This document shows, piece by piece, positions 11,274-21,707 of a stretch of 64,000 bases of DNA. Within the stretch, counting starts at the first letter, position 1. Every line of letters starts with the position of its first letter. The stretch comes from Antrihabitans auranticaus (lineage in GTDB: Bacteria; Actinomycetota; Actinomycetes; Mycobacteriales; Mycobacteriaceae). The notes under the pieces are model-generated. The model saw nothing but the letters and a program-made list of their open reading frames with translations, ran no database searches and had not been told where the DNA came from. The position numbers and the translations under genes were made by a program. The DNA lies in the NCBI RefSeq assembly GCF_016481275.1, contig NZ_JAEMNW010000002.1:806001-870000 (forward strand), read 5' to 3'.

Positions 11274-12186
11274 ACGTGACCCTTTCCAGACCGCGCAGCG
11301 CTGATTCGTAGATCTCGTCGGCGTCGAATCGCCGCAGATCTTCAGCGAGACAGTCTTGAGTTTTCCTGCGCGCCAGGGCAAGGCGCTTGTCGGGCTGTCC
11401 GGTCCGGATGATGGTGGCGGTTCGCCCTGTCTGCGGCCGGCTGATCGTGATCGACGACGTCCTACGGTGCAGCTCGACGCTCAGCAGGCCTTCGAGCCTG
11501 GTCACCGGGCAGTCGAGCCGGATGGCGAGCCAACCGGCCAGGACGTCCAGCGCGGGTTCTTCCGCCAACCCCGAGATGGTCACGGACTCGACTGGCTCGA
11601 AAGGTGGCTCGTCCAACGCTGCGGTCAAGAGCGCACGCCAGTACGTGATCCGGCTCCAAGCCAGATCGGTGTCGCCCGCGGCATAGGTTTCGCGCCGAGC
11701 CCGTATCGCAGCCAGCGGGTCCGGCTCGTTGGTTGCGTCGGTGATACGCCGTATTGCCAACTTGCCGACCGGATCCTGCGACGGCGCTGCGGGTGCGCCG
11801 CGTGGCCACCAGGCGACGACAGGCGTGTCGGGCAGCAGGAACGGAGTGACCACACTGCTCTCGTGCTCGGATAGTTCGCCCTGCAGGCGCAGGACGATGA
11901 CCTCCGAGGCACCCGACTCGCCACCGAGCCGAATCTGTGCGTCGAGTCGGTTCTCGGCCTCCCGGTCGCCACGAGCAAGCACGATCACGCGACAGGGGTG
12001 CTCTTTACTCGCCTCGTTGGCGGCTTCGATCGCTTCCTCGGCGTCGTTGTCGTCGAGAACACAGACGACGAGGGTCAGCACCCGTCCGCTGGTGACGATC
12101 CCGTGCATCTCGCGGAGTTCGACGATCTTCTTGTTGATCGCGGACGTCGTGGCATCCGGTACCTCGACAATCACGGTCGTCTCCAT
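11266..12186 (-). CDS. opcA: OpcA, glucose-6-phosphate dehydrogenase assembly protein
   Basis: 306-aa protein of the OpcA family, required for active or redox-sensitive glucose-6-phosphate dehydrogenase in cyanobacteria and actinobacteria. TPVVAWWPRGAP, KLAIRRITDATN and GDTDLAWSRITYWRALL are characteristic. Its start overlaps the end of zwf by 16 bases, and its end overlaps pgl, so stoichiometric, coupled production with Zwf is likely. It has no catalytic motif of its own. Confidence 0.94.
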   Translation of the reverse strand: METTVIVEVPDATTSAINKKIVELREMHGIVTSGRVLTLVVCVLDDNDAEEAIEAANEASKEHPCRVIVLARGDREAENRLDAQIRLGGESGASEVIVLRLQGELSEHESSVVTPFLLPDTPVVAWWPRGAPAAPSQDPVGKLAIRRITDATNEPDPLAAIRARRETYAAGDTDLAWSRITYWRALLTAALDEPPFEPVESVTISGLAEEPALDVLAGWLAIRLDCPVTRLEGLLSVELHRRTSSITISRPQTGRTATIIRTGQPDKRLALARRKTQDCLAEDLRRFDADEIYESALRGLERVTYE

Positions 12187-13712
12187 TCGCGCCCGGTTCG
12201 TTCGAGCATGCGATCAGCGGACGCTGGACCCCAGGTACCTGACTCGTACTCTTCCGGCTTTCCGTGCTCCGCCCAGTGGTCGAGCGCCGGATCCAATATG
12301 CGCCAGGACAATTCGACCTCCGCATTGACCGGGAACAGCGACGGCACACCCAGGAGCACGTCCAGGATCAAACGTTCGTATGCCTCGGGCGAGGACTCGG
12401 TGAAGGCTTGGCCGTAGCTGAAGTCCATGTTGACGTCGCGGACCTCCATGCTCGAACCGGGAACCTTGGAACCGAATCGCATGGTGACGCCCTCGTCCGG
12501 CTGGACGCGGATGACGATCGCGTTCTGGCCGAGTTCTTCGGTCATCGTCTTCTCGAACGGCAGGTGCGGCGCGCGCTTGAAGACGACGGCGATCTCGGTG
12601 ACCCTGCGCCCGAGTCGTTTACCGGTCCGCAGGTAGAACGGGACGCCCGCCCAGCGTCGCGTGTCGACCTCGAGTGTGATGGCGGCGTAGGTCTCAGTTT
12701 TCGAGTCCTTCGCGAACCCTTCTTCTTCCAGCAGACCGACAACAGGCACGCTGCCCTGCCAGCCAGGTCCGTATTGGCCGCGCGCAGTCGTATCGTCCAG
12801 CGGTTCGATCAGCCGCGTCGAGGACAAAACCTTGATCTTCTCGGCCTGCAGTTCGGAAGGTTCGAAGTTGATCGGCTCTTCCATCGCGGTGAACGCGAGC
12901 AGTTGGAGGAGATGGTTCTGGATGACATCACGTGCGGCGCCGATTCCGTCGTAATAGCCTGCGCGCCCGCCAAGTCCGATGTCCTCGGCCATGGTGATCT
13001 GGACATGGTCCACGTAGTGCGCGTTCCAGATGGGATCGAAGAGCTGGTTGGCAAAGCGCAGCGCCAAGATGTTCTGTACGGTTTCCTTGCCGAGGTAGTG
13101 ATCGATCCGGAACACCGTGTGCTCGGGAAAGACCTTGTTCACCAAGGCATTCAGCTCCTTGGCGCTCGCGAGATCATGACCGAACGGCTTCTCGATGACG
13201 ACGCGGCGCCATTCGTCCGGTTCGGGATCGGCGAGACCGGACTTGGAAAGCTGCTCGAGCACAACGGGAAACGCGCCTGGCGGGATCGACAGGTAGAAGG
13301 CGTGGTTACCTCCTGTGCCACGTTCTTCGTCAAGGTCCTTCAGAGTCTGCGCGAGCCGTGTGAAGGCCTCGGCATCGTCGAAAGTCCCCTTGACAAAACG
13401 CGTGCCTTCCGCGATCCGCTCCCACACCTCGTCACGAAACTTGGTGCGCGAGTGCTCTTTTACCGCTTCCTTGACAATCTCCGCGAAGTCTTCGTGCGCC
13501 CAGTCACGCCGGGCGAAACCGACCAGCGCGAAGCCTGGCGGTAACAGACCTCGGCTGGCCAGGTCGTACACGGCCGGCATCAGCTTCTTGCGGGCGAGAT
13601 CGCCGGTGACACCGAAGATCACCAAGCTGCAAGGACCGGCAATATGGGGAACTCGTTTGTCCTGCTCGTCGCGCAGTGGGTTGACCCACTGCGCGACGGA
13701 CTCGGCTGCCAC
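12171..13712 (-). CDS. zwf: Glucose-6-phosphate 1-dehydrogenase
   Basis: 513-aa enzyme catalysing the first step of the oxidative pentose phosphate pathway and producing NADPH. The coenzyme fingerprint FGVTGDLARKKL is near residue 33, and the substrate-binding RIDHYLGKE is intact, as are KPFGHDLASAKELN and YRTGKRL-type residues (FYLRTGKRLGRR). The stop of tal is three bases upstream of the zwf start, and opcA overlaps its end. Confidence 0.97.
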   Translation of the reverse strand: MAAESVAQWVNPLRDEQDKRVPHIAGPCSLVIFGVTGDLARKKLMPAVYDLASRGLLPPGFALVGFARRDWAHEDFAEIVKEAVKEHSRTKFRDEVWERIAEGTRFVKGTFDDAEAFTRLAQTLKDLDEERGTGGNHAFYLSIPPGAFPVVLEQLSKSGLADPEPDEWRRVVIEKPFGHDLASAKELNALVNKVFPEHTVFRIDHYLGKETVQNILALRFANQLFDPIWNAHYVDHVQITMAEDIGLGGRAGYYDGIGAARDVIQNHLLQLLAFTAMEEPINFEPSELQAEKIKVLSSTRLIEPLDDTTARGQYGPGWQGSVPVVGLLEEEGFAKDSKTETYAAITLEVDTRRWAGVPFYLRTGKRLGRRVTEIAVVFKRAPHLPFEKTMTEELGQNAIVIRVQPDEGVTMRFGSKVPGSSMEVRDVNMDFSYGQAFTESSPEAYERLILDVLLGVPSLFPVNAEVELSWRILDPALDHWAEHGKPEEYESGTWGPASADRMLERTGREWRRP

Positions 13713-13715
13713 GTC

Positions 13716-14840
13716 TCAGTTCGCGTCCGCGGCGGCCTTCATAGTCTCCGCAGTCGCGTCCAGCAGCTCCTGCCAGGACTTCATGAACTTGTCGACGCCC
13801 TCCGACTCGAGCACGCCGAACACGTCGTTCAGGTCGACACCCGCGCCGCTGACCTGATCGAAGATCTGCTGTGCAGCACCTGACTGTCCTGTGACGGCGT
13901 CACCGTGGATCTCGCCGTGGTCGGCGACAGCCTGCAGGGTCTTCTCGGGCATCGTGTTGACGGTGTTCGGCGCCGCGAGTTCGGTGACGTACATGACGTC
14001 GGAGTACTCGGGGTTCTTCACACCGGTCGATGCCCACAGCGGACGCTGGCGGTTCGCACCTGCAGCTTCGAGGTCCGCAAATGCCGTGCCGGGCTCGAAG
14101 TTCTCCTGGTAGGCGGCATATGCGAGAACCGCGTTCGCAATGCCGGCCTTGCCGCGCAATCCGAGCGCCTCGTCGGTGCCGATTGCTTCGAGTCGCTTGT
14201 CGATCTCGGAGTCGACACGCGAGACGAAGAACGATGCGACCGAGTGGATCTTGCTGAGGTCGCGGCCGGCTTCCTTCGCGATCTTCAGACCTTCGAGATA
14301 GGCCTCCATGACCGCGCGGTGCCGCTCCACCGAGAAGATCAAGGTGACGTTGACACTGATGCCTTCACCGATCGCCTGCGTGATCGCAGGCAGACCCGGG
14401 AGGGTTGCCGGGATCTTGATCAGCACGTTCGGCCGGTCGACGATCTTCCACAGCTCGATGGCCTGCGCCACCGTCTTGTCGGTGTCGAAGGCCAGGAACG
14501 GATCGACCTCGATCGACACACGACCGTCGCGGCCGTTGGTTGCCTCGTAGATCGGCGCGAAAACATCACACGCCGAGCGCACGTCGTCCGTGGTGATCGT
14601 GCGGATCAACTCTTCGACAGACGCACCGCGCGAGGCGAGTTCCTGCACTTCGCCGTCGTAGGAGTCGCCGTTGCTGAGCGCACCCTGGAAGATCGTCGGG
14701 TTGGTCGTGACGCCGACAACGCTGCGCGTCTCGATCAGCTCGGTCAGATTGCCGCTCTGAATGCGCTCGCGCGACAGATCGTCGAGCCACACGGATACGC
14801 CGACGCTCGATAGCTCGGCGAGGTTGGGGTTCTGGGTCAT
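13716..14840 (-). CDS. tal: Transaldolase
   Basis: 374-aa transaldolase of the longer actinobacterial type. [13 protein letters not shown] and the Schiff-base lysine in NVLIKIPAT are visible, followed by [15 protein letters not shown] and [14 protein letters not shown]. It moves a dihydroxyacetone unit between sugar phosphates in the cytosol. Three bases separate it from tkt, and it sits upstream of zwf, forming a complete oxidative plus non-oxidative pentose phosphate operon except for 6-phosphogluconate dehydrogenase. Confidence 0.96.
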   Translation of the reverse strand: MTQNPNLAELSSVGVSVWLDDLSRERIQSGNLTELIETRSVVGVTTNPTIFQGALSNGDSYDGEVQELASRGASVEELIRTITTDDVRSACDVFAPIYEATNGRDGRVSIEVDPFLAFDTDKTVAQAIELWKIVDRPNVLIKIPATLPGLPAITQAIGEGISVNVTLIFSVERHRAVMEAYLEGLKIAKEAGRDLSKIHSVASFFVSRVDSEIDKRLEAIGTDEALGLRGKAGIANAVLAYAAYQENFEPGTAFADLEAAGANRQRPLWASTGVKNPEYSDVMYVTELAAPNTVNTMPEKTLQAVADHGEIHGDAVTGQSGAAQQIFDQVSGAGVDLNDVFGVLESEGVDKFMKSWQELLDATAETMKAAADAN

Positions 14841-14843
14841 CGT

Positions 14844-16952
14844 CTATCCCTTCGCTGTGGTGAGTGCACGCTTCGCAGCCGCGGTGACCGCTTCGGACGT
14901 GATGCCGAACTCGCGGAACAGTGTTTCGAAATCGGCGGAGGCGCCGAAGTGCTCGATCGAGATGATCTCGCCGGCGTCGCCGACGAATCGGTACCACGGC
15001 ATGGCGATACCGGCTTCGACGGCCACACGAGCCTTCACCGACGGCGGCAGAACCTCGTCGCGGTAGCTCTTGTCCTGGGCGTCGAACCACTCGACACAGG
15101 GCATCGAGACGACCCGTGTCGGGACGCCGTCAGCCTCGAGGCTTGCGCGCGCCGAGACGGCCAACTGCAGCTCCGAGCCGGTTGCGATGATGATTGCCTC
15201 CGGGGTACCGCCCGAGGCCTCGGCCAGGATGTACCCGCCTTTGGAGACACCCTCGTAGCTGGTGCCTTCCAGCACCGGCAGGTTCTGGCGGGTCAGCGCC
15301 AGGCCGGCCGGGCGATGATTTCCGACGTCCCGGCCCTGGTCGATCACGGCGCGCCAGGCGTGCGCGGTCTCGTTGGCGTCGCCCGGGCGGACGACGTCGA
15401 GGCCGGGAATCGCACGCAGGGCGGCCAGGGTTTCGATCGGCTGGTGGGTCGGTCCGTCCTCGCCGAGCCCGATCGAGTCGTGGGTCCAGACATAGATCGT
15501 CGGCAGCTTCATCAGTGCGGCGAGCCGGACGGCAGGCCGCATGTAGTCGCTGAAGATCAGGAACGTACCGCCGTACGGACGGGTCGGACCGTGCAGCGCA
15601 ATGCCGTTGAGGATCGAGCCCATTGCGTGCTCACGGACGCCGAAATGCAGCGTGCGGCCGTACGGGTGGGCTTTCCAGGCCCCCGTGGTGATCGACTCGG
15701 GGCCGAAGGACAGCGAGCCCTTGATCGTCGTGTTGTTGCTCTCGGCGAGGTCCGCGGACCCGCCCCAGAGTTCCGGCAGGACCGGTCCCAGCGCATCCAG
15801 CACAGCTGCCGAAGCCTTGCGGGTGGCGACACCCTTCGGATCGACATCCCACGACGGCAGCCCGTCGTACCAGCCGTCGGGCAATTGCCGGCCGTGCAGA
15901 CGATCGAAGAGCGCCTTGGCTTCGGGTGACCGCTCGGCCCAGGCGTCGAAGGCGGTTTGCCATTCCTTGTGCGCGGCAGCGCCGCGATCGGCAGCCTCCC
16001 GCGTGTGCGCGATGACCTCGTCGGTGACCTCGAACGACTTCTCGGGATCGAAACCGAGCGCGGACTTGACTGCCGCAACCTCGTCCTTGCCGAGCGCGGC
16101 ACCGTGCGCGGCGCCCGTGTTCATCTTGTTCGGCGCCGGGTAGCCGATGATCGTGCGGAGCAGGATGAACGACGGCCGGCTCGTCTCGGCCTTCGCAGCC
16201 GCCAGCGCTTCCTCGATCGCGACAACATCCTCGCCGCCGTTGACGACCTGAACGTGCCAGCCGTAGGCCTCGTACCGGGCGGCGGTGTCCTCGGACAGTG
16301 CGATCGCCGTGTCGTCTTCGATCGAAATCTTGTTGTCGTCGTAGATCACGACGAGGTTGCCAAGCTGCTGCACACCGGCAAGGGAGGAGGCCTCGGACGT
16401 CACACCCTCTTCGATGTCGCCGTCGGAGGCGATGACGTAGATGTGATGATCGAACGGGCTCTCGCCGGGCGCGGCGTCCGGATCGAACAGCCCGCGCTCG
16501 CGGCGTGCGGCCATGGCCATGCCGACCGCGGACGCAAGACCCTGGCCGAGCGGGCCGGTCGTGATCTCCACGCCCTTGGTGTGGCCGTGCTCAGGGTGGC
16601 CCGGAGTGAGTGAACCCCAGGTGCGCAGCGCCTCGAGGTCGGCGAGCTCGAGGCCGAAGCCCGCGAGGTAGAGCTGGATGTAGAGCGTGAGACTCGAGTG
16701 ACCGCACGACAGCACGAAGCGGTCGCGTCCTGGCCAATCGGGATCGGTGGGGTCATGGCGCATCGTCCGCTGGAAGAGCGTGTAGGCCAACGGCGCCAGG
16801 CTCATTGCGGTGCCGGGGTGGCCGTTTCCGACCTTCTGCACGGCGTCTGCTGCGAGCACGCGCACGGTGTCGACGGCCCTTGTGTCCAGAGCGGTCCAGT
16901 TCGACGGGTGGTTCGGCTGGGTTAGGGCGCGGATGTCGTCCGATATCGACAC
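14844..16952 (-). CDS. tkt: Transketolase (housekeeping copy)
   Basis: 702-aa thiamine-diphosphate enzyme. It contains KVGNGHPGTAMSLAPLAYTLFQ, the cofactor motif SDGDIEEGVTSEASSLAG to DDNKISIED, and the C-terminal HDSIGLGEDGPTHQPIE. The GTG at 16952 (MSISDDIRALTQPNHP) is preferred because it matches the family start and has GAGGAG about ten bases upstream; an open frame reaching 17033 is discarded. First gene of the pentose phosphate operon. The 291-base gap to ctaB must contain both divergent promoters. Confidence 0.96.
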   Translation of the reverse strand: MSISDDIRALTQPNHPSNWTALDTRAVDTVRVLAADAVQKVGNGHPGTAMSLAPLAYTLFQRTMRHDPTDPDWPGRDRFVLSCGHSSLTLYIQLYLAGFGLELADLEALRTWGSLTPGHPEHGHTKGVEITTGPLGQGLASAVGMAMAARRERGLFDPDAAPGESPFDHHIYVIASDGDIEEGVTSEASSLAGVQQLGNLVVIYDDNKISIEDDTAIALSEDTAARYEAYGWHVQVVNGGEDVVAIEEALAAAKAETSRPSFILLRTIIGYPAPNKMNTGAAHGAALGKDEVAAVKSALGFDPEKSFEVTDEVIAHTREAADRGAAAHKEWQTAFDAWAERSPEAKALFDRLHGRQLPDGWYDGLPSWDVDPKGVATRKASAAVLDALGPVLPELWGGSADLAESNNTTIKGSLSFGPESITTGAWKAHPYGRTLHFGVREHAMGSILNGIALHGPTRPYGGTFLIFSDYMRPAVRLAALMKLPTIYVWTHDSIGLGEDGPTHQPIETLAALRAIPGLDVVRPGDANETAHAWRAVIDQGRDVGNHRPAGLALTRQNLPVLEGTSYEGVSKGGYILAEASGGTPEAIIIATGSELQLAVSARASLEADGVPTRVVSMPCVEWFDAQDKSYRDEVLPPSVKARVAVEAGIAMPWYRFVGDAGEIISIEHFGASADFETLFREFGITSEAVTAAAKRALTTAKG

Positions 16953-17243
16953 GAGCAGAGGTCTCCTCATCAGATTGCAGGTACTGCTCAACACTAGTAG
17001 TCGTGTGCGCCCGCCGTCCGCCCATCGTGGCATCGGAGTTGCGAGAATTCGCCGAGCGTCCCACTTTTGTAACCGCCGCGCCCCAGAACCGGGGGTTCGG
17101 CGATGTCGCGTCAGGTCGGGCGTCTACCATCGTGCGTAGTAGCGGCGGGATCAAGACCCTGTGCGCTACTTCGAAATGGGCCGGGTCGGTCGCGCATGCG
17201 AGCGGTGTCGAAGAGGCGCGAACGCGCGGTGCAAGGAGTGAGA

Positions 17244-18245
17244 GTGCGGATAGGGCAACAGCGCGGTGGCCATGGCCTCGGCGTCTCACCGTCCGAACCG
17301 GACTCGTCCGCAGTCGCGGTCCAGCCGGTGATTCCGCCGCTGTACCAGCGCATTCTCGCGCGGCCGCTGATGTACCTGGCGCTGACCAAGCCCCGCGTCA
17401 TCGAGCTGCTGCTCGTCGCGACGATTCCGACAATGTTGCTGGCCGATCGTGGTCGCGTCGACATCGTGCTCATCGTCGCAACGCTGTTCGGCGGCTGGCT
17501 CGGTGCGGCCAGCGCGAACACGCTCAACTGTGTCGCCGATGCCGATATCGACAAGAAGATGAAGCGGACCGCGCGTCGGCCACTGGCGCGGGAAGCCGTT
17601 CCGACGTCGCATGCCTTCGTCTTCGGCGTCGTTCTCGGTCTCGCGTCCTTCGCCTGGCTGTGGTGGCAGGCCAACCTGCTCAGCGGGTTGCTGGTCGTCG
17701 GCACGATCCTGTTCTACGTTTTCGTCTATACGCTCGGCCTCAAGCGCCGGACCTCGCAGAACGTCGTCTGGGGTGGCGCGGCCGGCTGTATGCCCGTCCT
17801 CGTCGGCTGGGCCGCAGTCACGGGGACCGTCGGCTGGCCGGCATTCGTGCTGTTCGCGGTTATTTTCTTCTGGACGCCGCCGCACACCTGGGCACTCGCC
17901 ATGCGCTACAAGGAAGACTATCGAGCGGCCGGTGTGCCCATGCTTCCCGTCGTGGCGACGGAGGAGAAGGTCACGAAGCAGATCGTCGTTTACACCTGGC
18001 TGACCGTCGCGGCGACGATGGCGCTCGTTCCGGCAACAGGCGCCGTCTACGCCGCAATCGCGCTCGTCGCGGGAGCCTGGTTCCTGCTCATGGCGCATCA
18101 GTTGTACGCCGGCGTACGGCGTGGCGAATCGGTCAAGCCACTGAAGCTTTTCTTGCAGTCCAACAACTACCTTGCGGTGGTTTTCTTCGGTCTGGCCGTC
18201 GACTCGCTGCTCGGCTGGCGAACTTTCGGCGATATTCTCAGCTGA
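17244..18245 (+). CDS. ctaB: Protoheme IX farnesyltransferase (heme O synthase)
   Basis: 333-aa UbiA-superfamily integral membrane protein adding a farnesyl group to heme b to form heme O for cytochrome oxidase. The first prenyl-diphosphate motif is [23 protein letters not shown], of which [19 protein letters not shown] is the core, and [18 protein letters not shown] and [17 protein letters not shown] follow. The GTG at 17244 has AAGGAG five bases upstream. About nine hydrophobic segments are present. The downstream partner ctaA is at 21.7 kb on the other strand. Confidence 0.94.
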   Translation: MRIGQQRGGHGLGVSPSEPDSSAVAVQPVIPPLYQRILARPLMYLALTKPRVIELLLVATIPTMLLADRGRVDIVLIVATLFGGWLGAASANTLNCVADADIDKKMKRTARRPLAREAVPTSHAFVFGVVLGLASFAWLWWQANLLSGLLVVGTILFYVFVYTLGLKRRTSQNVVWGGAAGCMPVLVGWAAVTGTVGWPAFVLFAVIFFWTPPHTWALAMRYKEDYRAAGVPMLPVVATEEKVTKQIVVYTWLTVAATMALVPATGAVYAAIALVAGAWFLLMAHQLYAGVRRGESVKPLKLFLQSNNYLAVVFFGLAVDSLLGWRTFGDILS

Positions 18246-18304
18246 CTTTTCGGTTGTTCTCGATTTCGCTTTCCTGATCGATCAGTGCTGCCAGGATTGG
18301 CACG

Positions 18305-20365
18305 ATGACGGCAGCAGTCGCAGGACCAGACATCGACGCAATCAGCGTCAACACGATTCGCACGCTCTGCATCGACGCCGTTCAGGCCGCGAACTCAGGT
18401 CACCCCGGCACGCCCATGGCCATGGCTCCGGTTGTGTACCAGCTCTGGCAGAACGTGCTCAGGTTCGATCCTGCCGACCCGGTGTGGCCGAACCGCGACC
18501 GGTTCGTACTCTCCGCCGGCCATGCGTCGACCCTGCTGTATTCGATCCTCCACCTGACAGGCGTGCAGGCCGTCGATTCTGCCTACGAGACGGTCGGCAA
18601 ACCGTCGGTGGAGCTCGCCGATCTGAAGAAGTTCCGCCAGCTCGACTCGAAGTGTCCCGGTCACCCCGAATACCGTTGGACCTCGGGAATCGAGTGCACC
18701 ACAGGCCCGCTCGGCACCGGCTTCGCCACGAGCGTCGGTATTGCGATCGCCAGCAATTGGCTCGCTGCGAACTACAACAGGCCTGGTCACGACCTGTTCG
18801 GATTCAACGTCTACGCCCTCGGCGGTGACGGCTGCATGATGGAGGGCGTCGCGTCCGAGGCCGCGTCGCTCGCGGCGCATTTGAAGCTGTCGAACCTCTG
18901 CTGGATCTACGACAACAACAAGATCACGATCGAAGGTTCGACCGACATCGCGTTCACCGAAGACGTCGCGACGCGTTTCATCGGCTACGGCTGGAACGTC
19001 ACACGGGTCGGTGACGCGAACGACCTGCGGATGCTCGGCAGGGCATTCGAGACGTTCGCAAAGTCGACCGATCGTCCGACTCTGATCATCGTCGACAGCC
19101 ATATCGCCTACGGCGCGCCCACCAAACAGGGGACCGCGTCGGCGCACGGCGAGCCGCTCGGTGTCGACGAAGTCGCCGCCACGAAGGCGTTCTACGGATT
19201 CCCGCCCGACGAGCAGTTCTACGTGCCCGACGGCGTGTACGACAACTTCGCGAACGGCATCGGGACGCGCGGGCGCCAACTGCGCGAAGAGTGGGAAACA
19301 AAGTTCCAGAAGTACCGCGCAGAATTCCCGGACCTCGCCGACCAACTCGAGCGAATGCAACGCCGCGAACTTCCGGATGATTGGGACGCAGGCTTGACCG
19401 ATTTTCCGGCAGATCCGAAGGGTCTCGCGTCGCGCGCATCGTCGGGCAAGGTCCTCAACGCGCTTGCGCAGCACTATCCCTGGCTGATCGGGGGAGCAGC
19501 GGACCTCGCACCGTCGACCAAGACTCTCCTCACCTTCGACGGTGCCGGCGCGCTGCAGGCGGAGACACCCGGCGGCCGGAACATGCACTTCGGCGTGCGC
19601 GAGTTCGCTGCCGCCACGATCGCGAATGGCTTGGCAGTCAGCAAGATTCGGCCGTACTGGTCGGGCTTTATGATCTTCTCCGACTTCGCGCGCGGGGCGA
19701 TACGGCTCTCCGCGATCATGGAGATTCCGACGATTCACATCTTCACGCACGACTCGATCGGTGTCGGCGAGGACGGCCCGACACATCAGCCGGTCGAGCA
19801 ATTGCTTTCGTTGCGCGCGATTCCCGGTCTTCTCGTCATCAGGCCGGCGGACGCGAACGAGGTCGTCGAGGCGTGGCGGCTCATCGCCGCCTTGAAACAT
19901 GAGCCTGCGGCCTTGATTCTGTCGCGGCAAGATCTGCCCACGCTGGACCGGACCGTGTACGCGTCGGCGGCAAACCTCGCAAAGGGCGCGTACGTCCTCG
20001 CGTCAGCCGACAACCCCGAGGTGATTCTCATGGCCACGGGCAGCGAGGTCGGGCTGGTCGTCGGCGCGTACGAGCAGCTCACCGCGGAAGGCATTGCGGC
20101 GCGGGTGGTCAGCATGCCGTGTCTGGAACTGTTCGAGCAGCAGTCACAGGAGTACCGCGACAGCGTGCTGCCGCCGTCCGTGCGTGCGAGAGTGGCCGTC
20201 GAGCAGGCATCGACTCTCGGGTGGCACCGCTACGTCGGTCTCGACGGCGCCGTCATCGGTATGGAGACCTTTGGCGCATCGGCGCCGCTCAAGGAGTTGC
20301 TGACAAAGTTCGGCTTCACGCCCGACCGCGTGATCGAGACCGCGAAGCAGGTGATGAGCCGCTAG
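18305..20365 (+). CDS. Second transketolase, divergent from the operon copy
   Basis: 686-aa intact transketolase. Substrate and cofactor motifs are all present: NSGHPGTPMAMAPVVYQLWQ, GDGCMMEGVASEAASLA, YDNNKITIEG and HDSIGVGEDGPTHQPVEQLL. It differs from the operon copy throughout (for example QLWQNVLRFDPADPVWPNRD against LFQRTMRHDPTDPDWPGRD, and GGAADLAPSTKTLL at the middle domain), so it is not a recent duplicate. It lies 59 bases after ctaB on the same strand and ends overlapping the convergent lipoprotein gene by four bases. It may serve a second pentose pool, or it may act on a different acceptor; the sequence does not decide. Confidence 0.92.
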   Translation: MTAAVAGPDIDAISVNTIRTLCIDAVQAANSGHPGTPMAMAPVVYQLWQNVLRFDPADPVWPNRDRFVLSAGHASTLLYSILHLTGVQAVDSAYETVGKPSVELADLKKFRQLDSKCPGHPEYRWTSGIECTTGPLGTGFATSVGIAIASNWLAANYNRPGHDLFGFNVYALGGDGCMMEGVASEAASLAAHLKLSNLCWIYDNNKITIEGSTDIAFTEDVATRFIGYGWNVTRVGDANDLRMLGRAFETFAKSTDRPTLIIVDSHIAYGAPTKQGTASAHGEPLGVDEVAATKAFYGFPPDEQFYVPDGVYDNFANGIGTRGRQLREEWETKFQKYRAEFPDLADQLERMQRRELPDDWDAGLTDFPADPKGLASRASSGKVLNALAQHYPWLIGGAADLAPSTKTLLTFDGAGALQAETPGGRNMHFGVREFAAATIANGLAVSKIRPYWSGFMIFSDFARGAIRLSAIMEIPTIHIFTHDSIGVGEDGPTHQPVEQLLSLRAIPGLLVIRPADANEVVEAWRLIAALKHEPAALILSRQDLPTLDRTVYASAANLAKGAYVLASADNPEVILMATGSEVGLVVGAYEQLTAEGIAARVVSMPCLELFEQQSQEYRDSVLPPSVRARVAVEQASTLGWHRYVGLDGAVIGMETFGASAPLKELLTKFGFTPDRVIETAKQVMSR

Positions 20366-20676
20366 CGCGGTACGAGTGCCCCGACGAGGTTGGCCTGCTT
20401 GATCGGTACGTCCTGGTTGGTCTGCACCTGGCACAGCAGGTTGACCGAGACGATGCCGGCGTCCACGACCACTCCCATGGGTTCGTTGTCGTTGCCCGAC
20501 TGCTCTTTGATGGCCTTGGTGATCGTCTGGCGCTGCTTGTTCTGGTCCTGCTTCACGAACTCCTTGCAGGGTGTGTCCCCGCCTTCGTTGAGCGCTTTCT
20601 CGATATCGGAACAGCCGGCGAGGAGAAACGCCGCGATGACGACTCCGACCGCCGCCGACCTGGTGATGACATGCAT
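20362..20676 (-). CDS. Small HdeA-like lipoprotein
   Basis: 104-aa secreted lipoprotein. The N-terminus has a signal peptide ending in the lipobox LLAGC at about residue 22. The mature part has two further cysteines about 38 residues apart (DTPCKEFVKQDQNK and NLLCQVQTNQD) that could form a disulfide. That spacing and the helical pattern recall the HdeA-type acid-stress domain found in mycobacterial small lipoproteins; the resemblance is weak. The ATG at 20676 is chosen for the signal peptide. It lies 40 bases downstream of qor on the same strand, probably in its transcript. Confidence 0.7.
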   Translation of the reverse strand: MHVITRSAAVGVVIAAFLLAGCSDIEKALNEGGDTPCKEFVKQDQNKQRQTITKAIKEQSGNDNEPMGVVVDAGIVSVNLLCQVQTNQDVPIKQANLVGALVPR

Positions 20677-20716
20677 TGCGCAGCTCCCGACTGGCGTGCG
20701 AGCGACGCCGGTGAGG

Positions 20717-21682
20717 TCAGGGTACGAGCACGATCGAACCGGTCGTCTTGCGACCCTCCAGATCTCGGTGTGCGGCGGCAGCGTGCTCGAGCGGGTACTG
20801 GGCGCCGATCCGAATCTGCAGTGCGCCCTTGGCAATTGCCGCGAAGATTTCGGAGCTGCGCCACAGCAGTTCGGCGCGGTCGCGGGTGTAGTGCACCAGC
20901 GTCGGGCGGGTGAGAAACAAGGAGCCCATGCCGGACAATCGCTGCGGGTCGAACGGCGGGACCTTTCCGCTTGCCGCCCCGAAGAGCGCAAGCGTGCCAC
21001 GAATGCGCAGTGCCGCCAGGCTGGCTTCGAACGTGTCCTTGCCGACGCCGTCGTAGACCGCGGCCACGCCGGTGCCGTCGGTGAGGTCGCGGACCTCATT
21101 GGCGAGATCTGGGCCGTACCGAAGCACCTCAGCCGCGCCCGCCTCGCGTGACAACGTCTCCTTCTCGTCGGTGGAGACGGTTGTGATGACGCGGGCGCCC
21201 TTTTCCACGGCGAGTTGGGTCAGTACCAAACCGACGCCGCCCGCGCCCGCATGCACGAGGACGGTCTCGCCCGGCGCGGGCGTGTAGATCGAATTGAGCA
21301 GGTAGTGCGCCGTCATGCCCTGCAGCAGCACGGACGCGGCTTCCGATGCTGCGACACCGTCGGGCACGGGCACTGCCTTGTCGGCATCGACCGCGACCTT
21401 CTCGGCGTAGCTGTCGTCAGCGGAGGCCCATGCGACTCGGTCGCCGACAGTGAACTCGGTGACCTCGTCGCCGACCGCCTCGACGACGCCGGTCCCCTCG
21501 GCACCAGGGATGTAGGGCACGTCGCGCGGGTAGGCGCCCGTGCGGAAATACGTGTCGATGAAGTTCACACCGATCGCGTCGGTGTGGACCAGAACCTGGT
21601 TCGGGGTGATCGTGGGGTCCGGGGTTTCGACAAGTTCGAGAACGTCCGGACCACCGTGCTGCGAAACTCGAATGGCGCGCAT
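20717..21682 (-). CDS. qor: NADPH:quinone reductase (zinc-free MDR family)
   Basis: 321-aa medium-chain reductase of the quinone oxidoreductase type. The catalytic-domain start MRAIRVSQHGGPDVLEL and the NADPH-binding HAGAGGVGLVLTQLAVEKG at about residue 145 are typical, and structural-zinc cysteines are absent. It corresponds to M. tuberculosis Rv1454c by position. It follows ctaA by 25 bases on the minus strand, a conserved neighbour pair, although a functional link with heme A synthesis is not established. Confidence 0.93.
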   Translation of the reverse strand: MRAIRVSQHGGPDVLELVETPDPTITPNQVLVHTDAIGVNFIDTYFRTGAYPRDVPYIPGAEGTGVVEAVGDEVTEFTVGDRVAWASADDSYAEKVAVDADKAVPVPDGVAASEAASVLLQGMTAHYLLNSIYTPAPGETVLVHAGAGGVGLVLTQLAVEKGARVITTVSTDEKETLSREAGAAEVLRYGPDLANEVRDLTDGTGVAAVYDGVGKDTFEASLAALRIRGTLALFGAASGKVPPFDPQRLSGMGSLFLTRPTLVHYTRDRAELLWRSSEIFAAIAKGALQIRIGAQYPLEHAAAAHRDLEGRKTTGSIVLVP

Positions 21683-21707
21683 GAGTCCGTTCTACCGCAC
21701 GGCGTTG

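Noticed and set aside
11274-11381. Longer start for 6-phosphogluconolactonase
   Set aside because: The added residues lie inside opcA, and the ATG at 11273 matches the family start.
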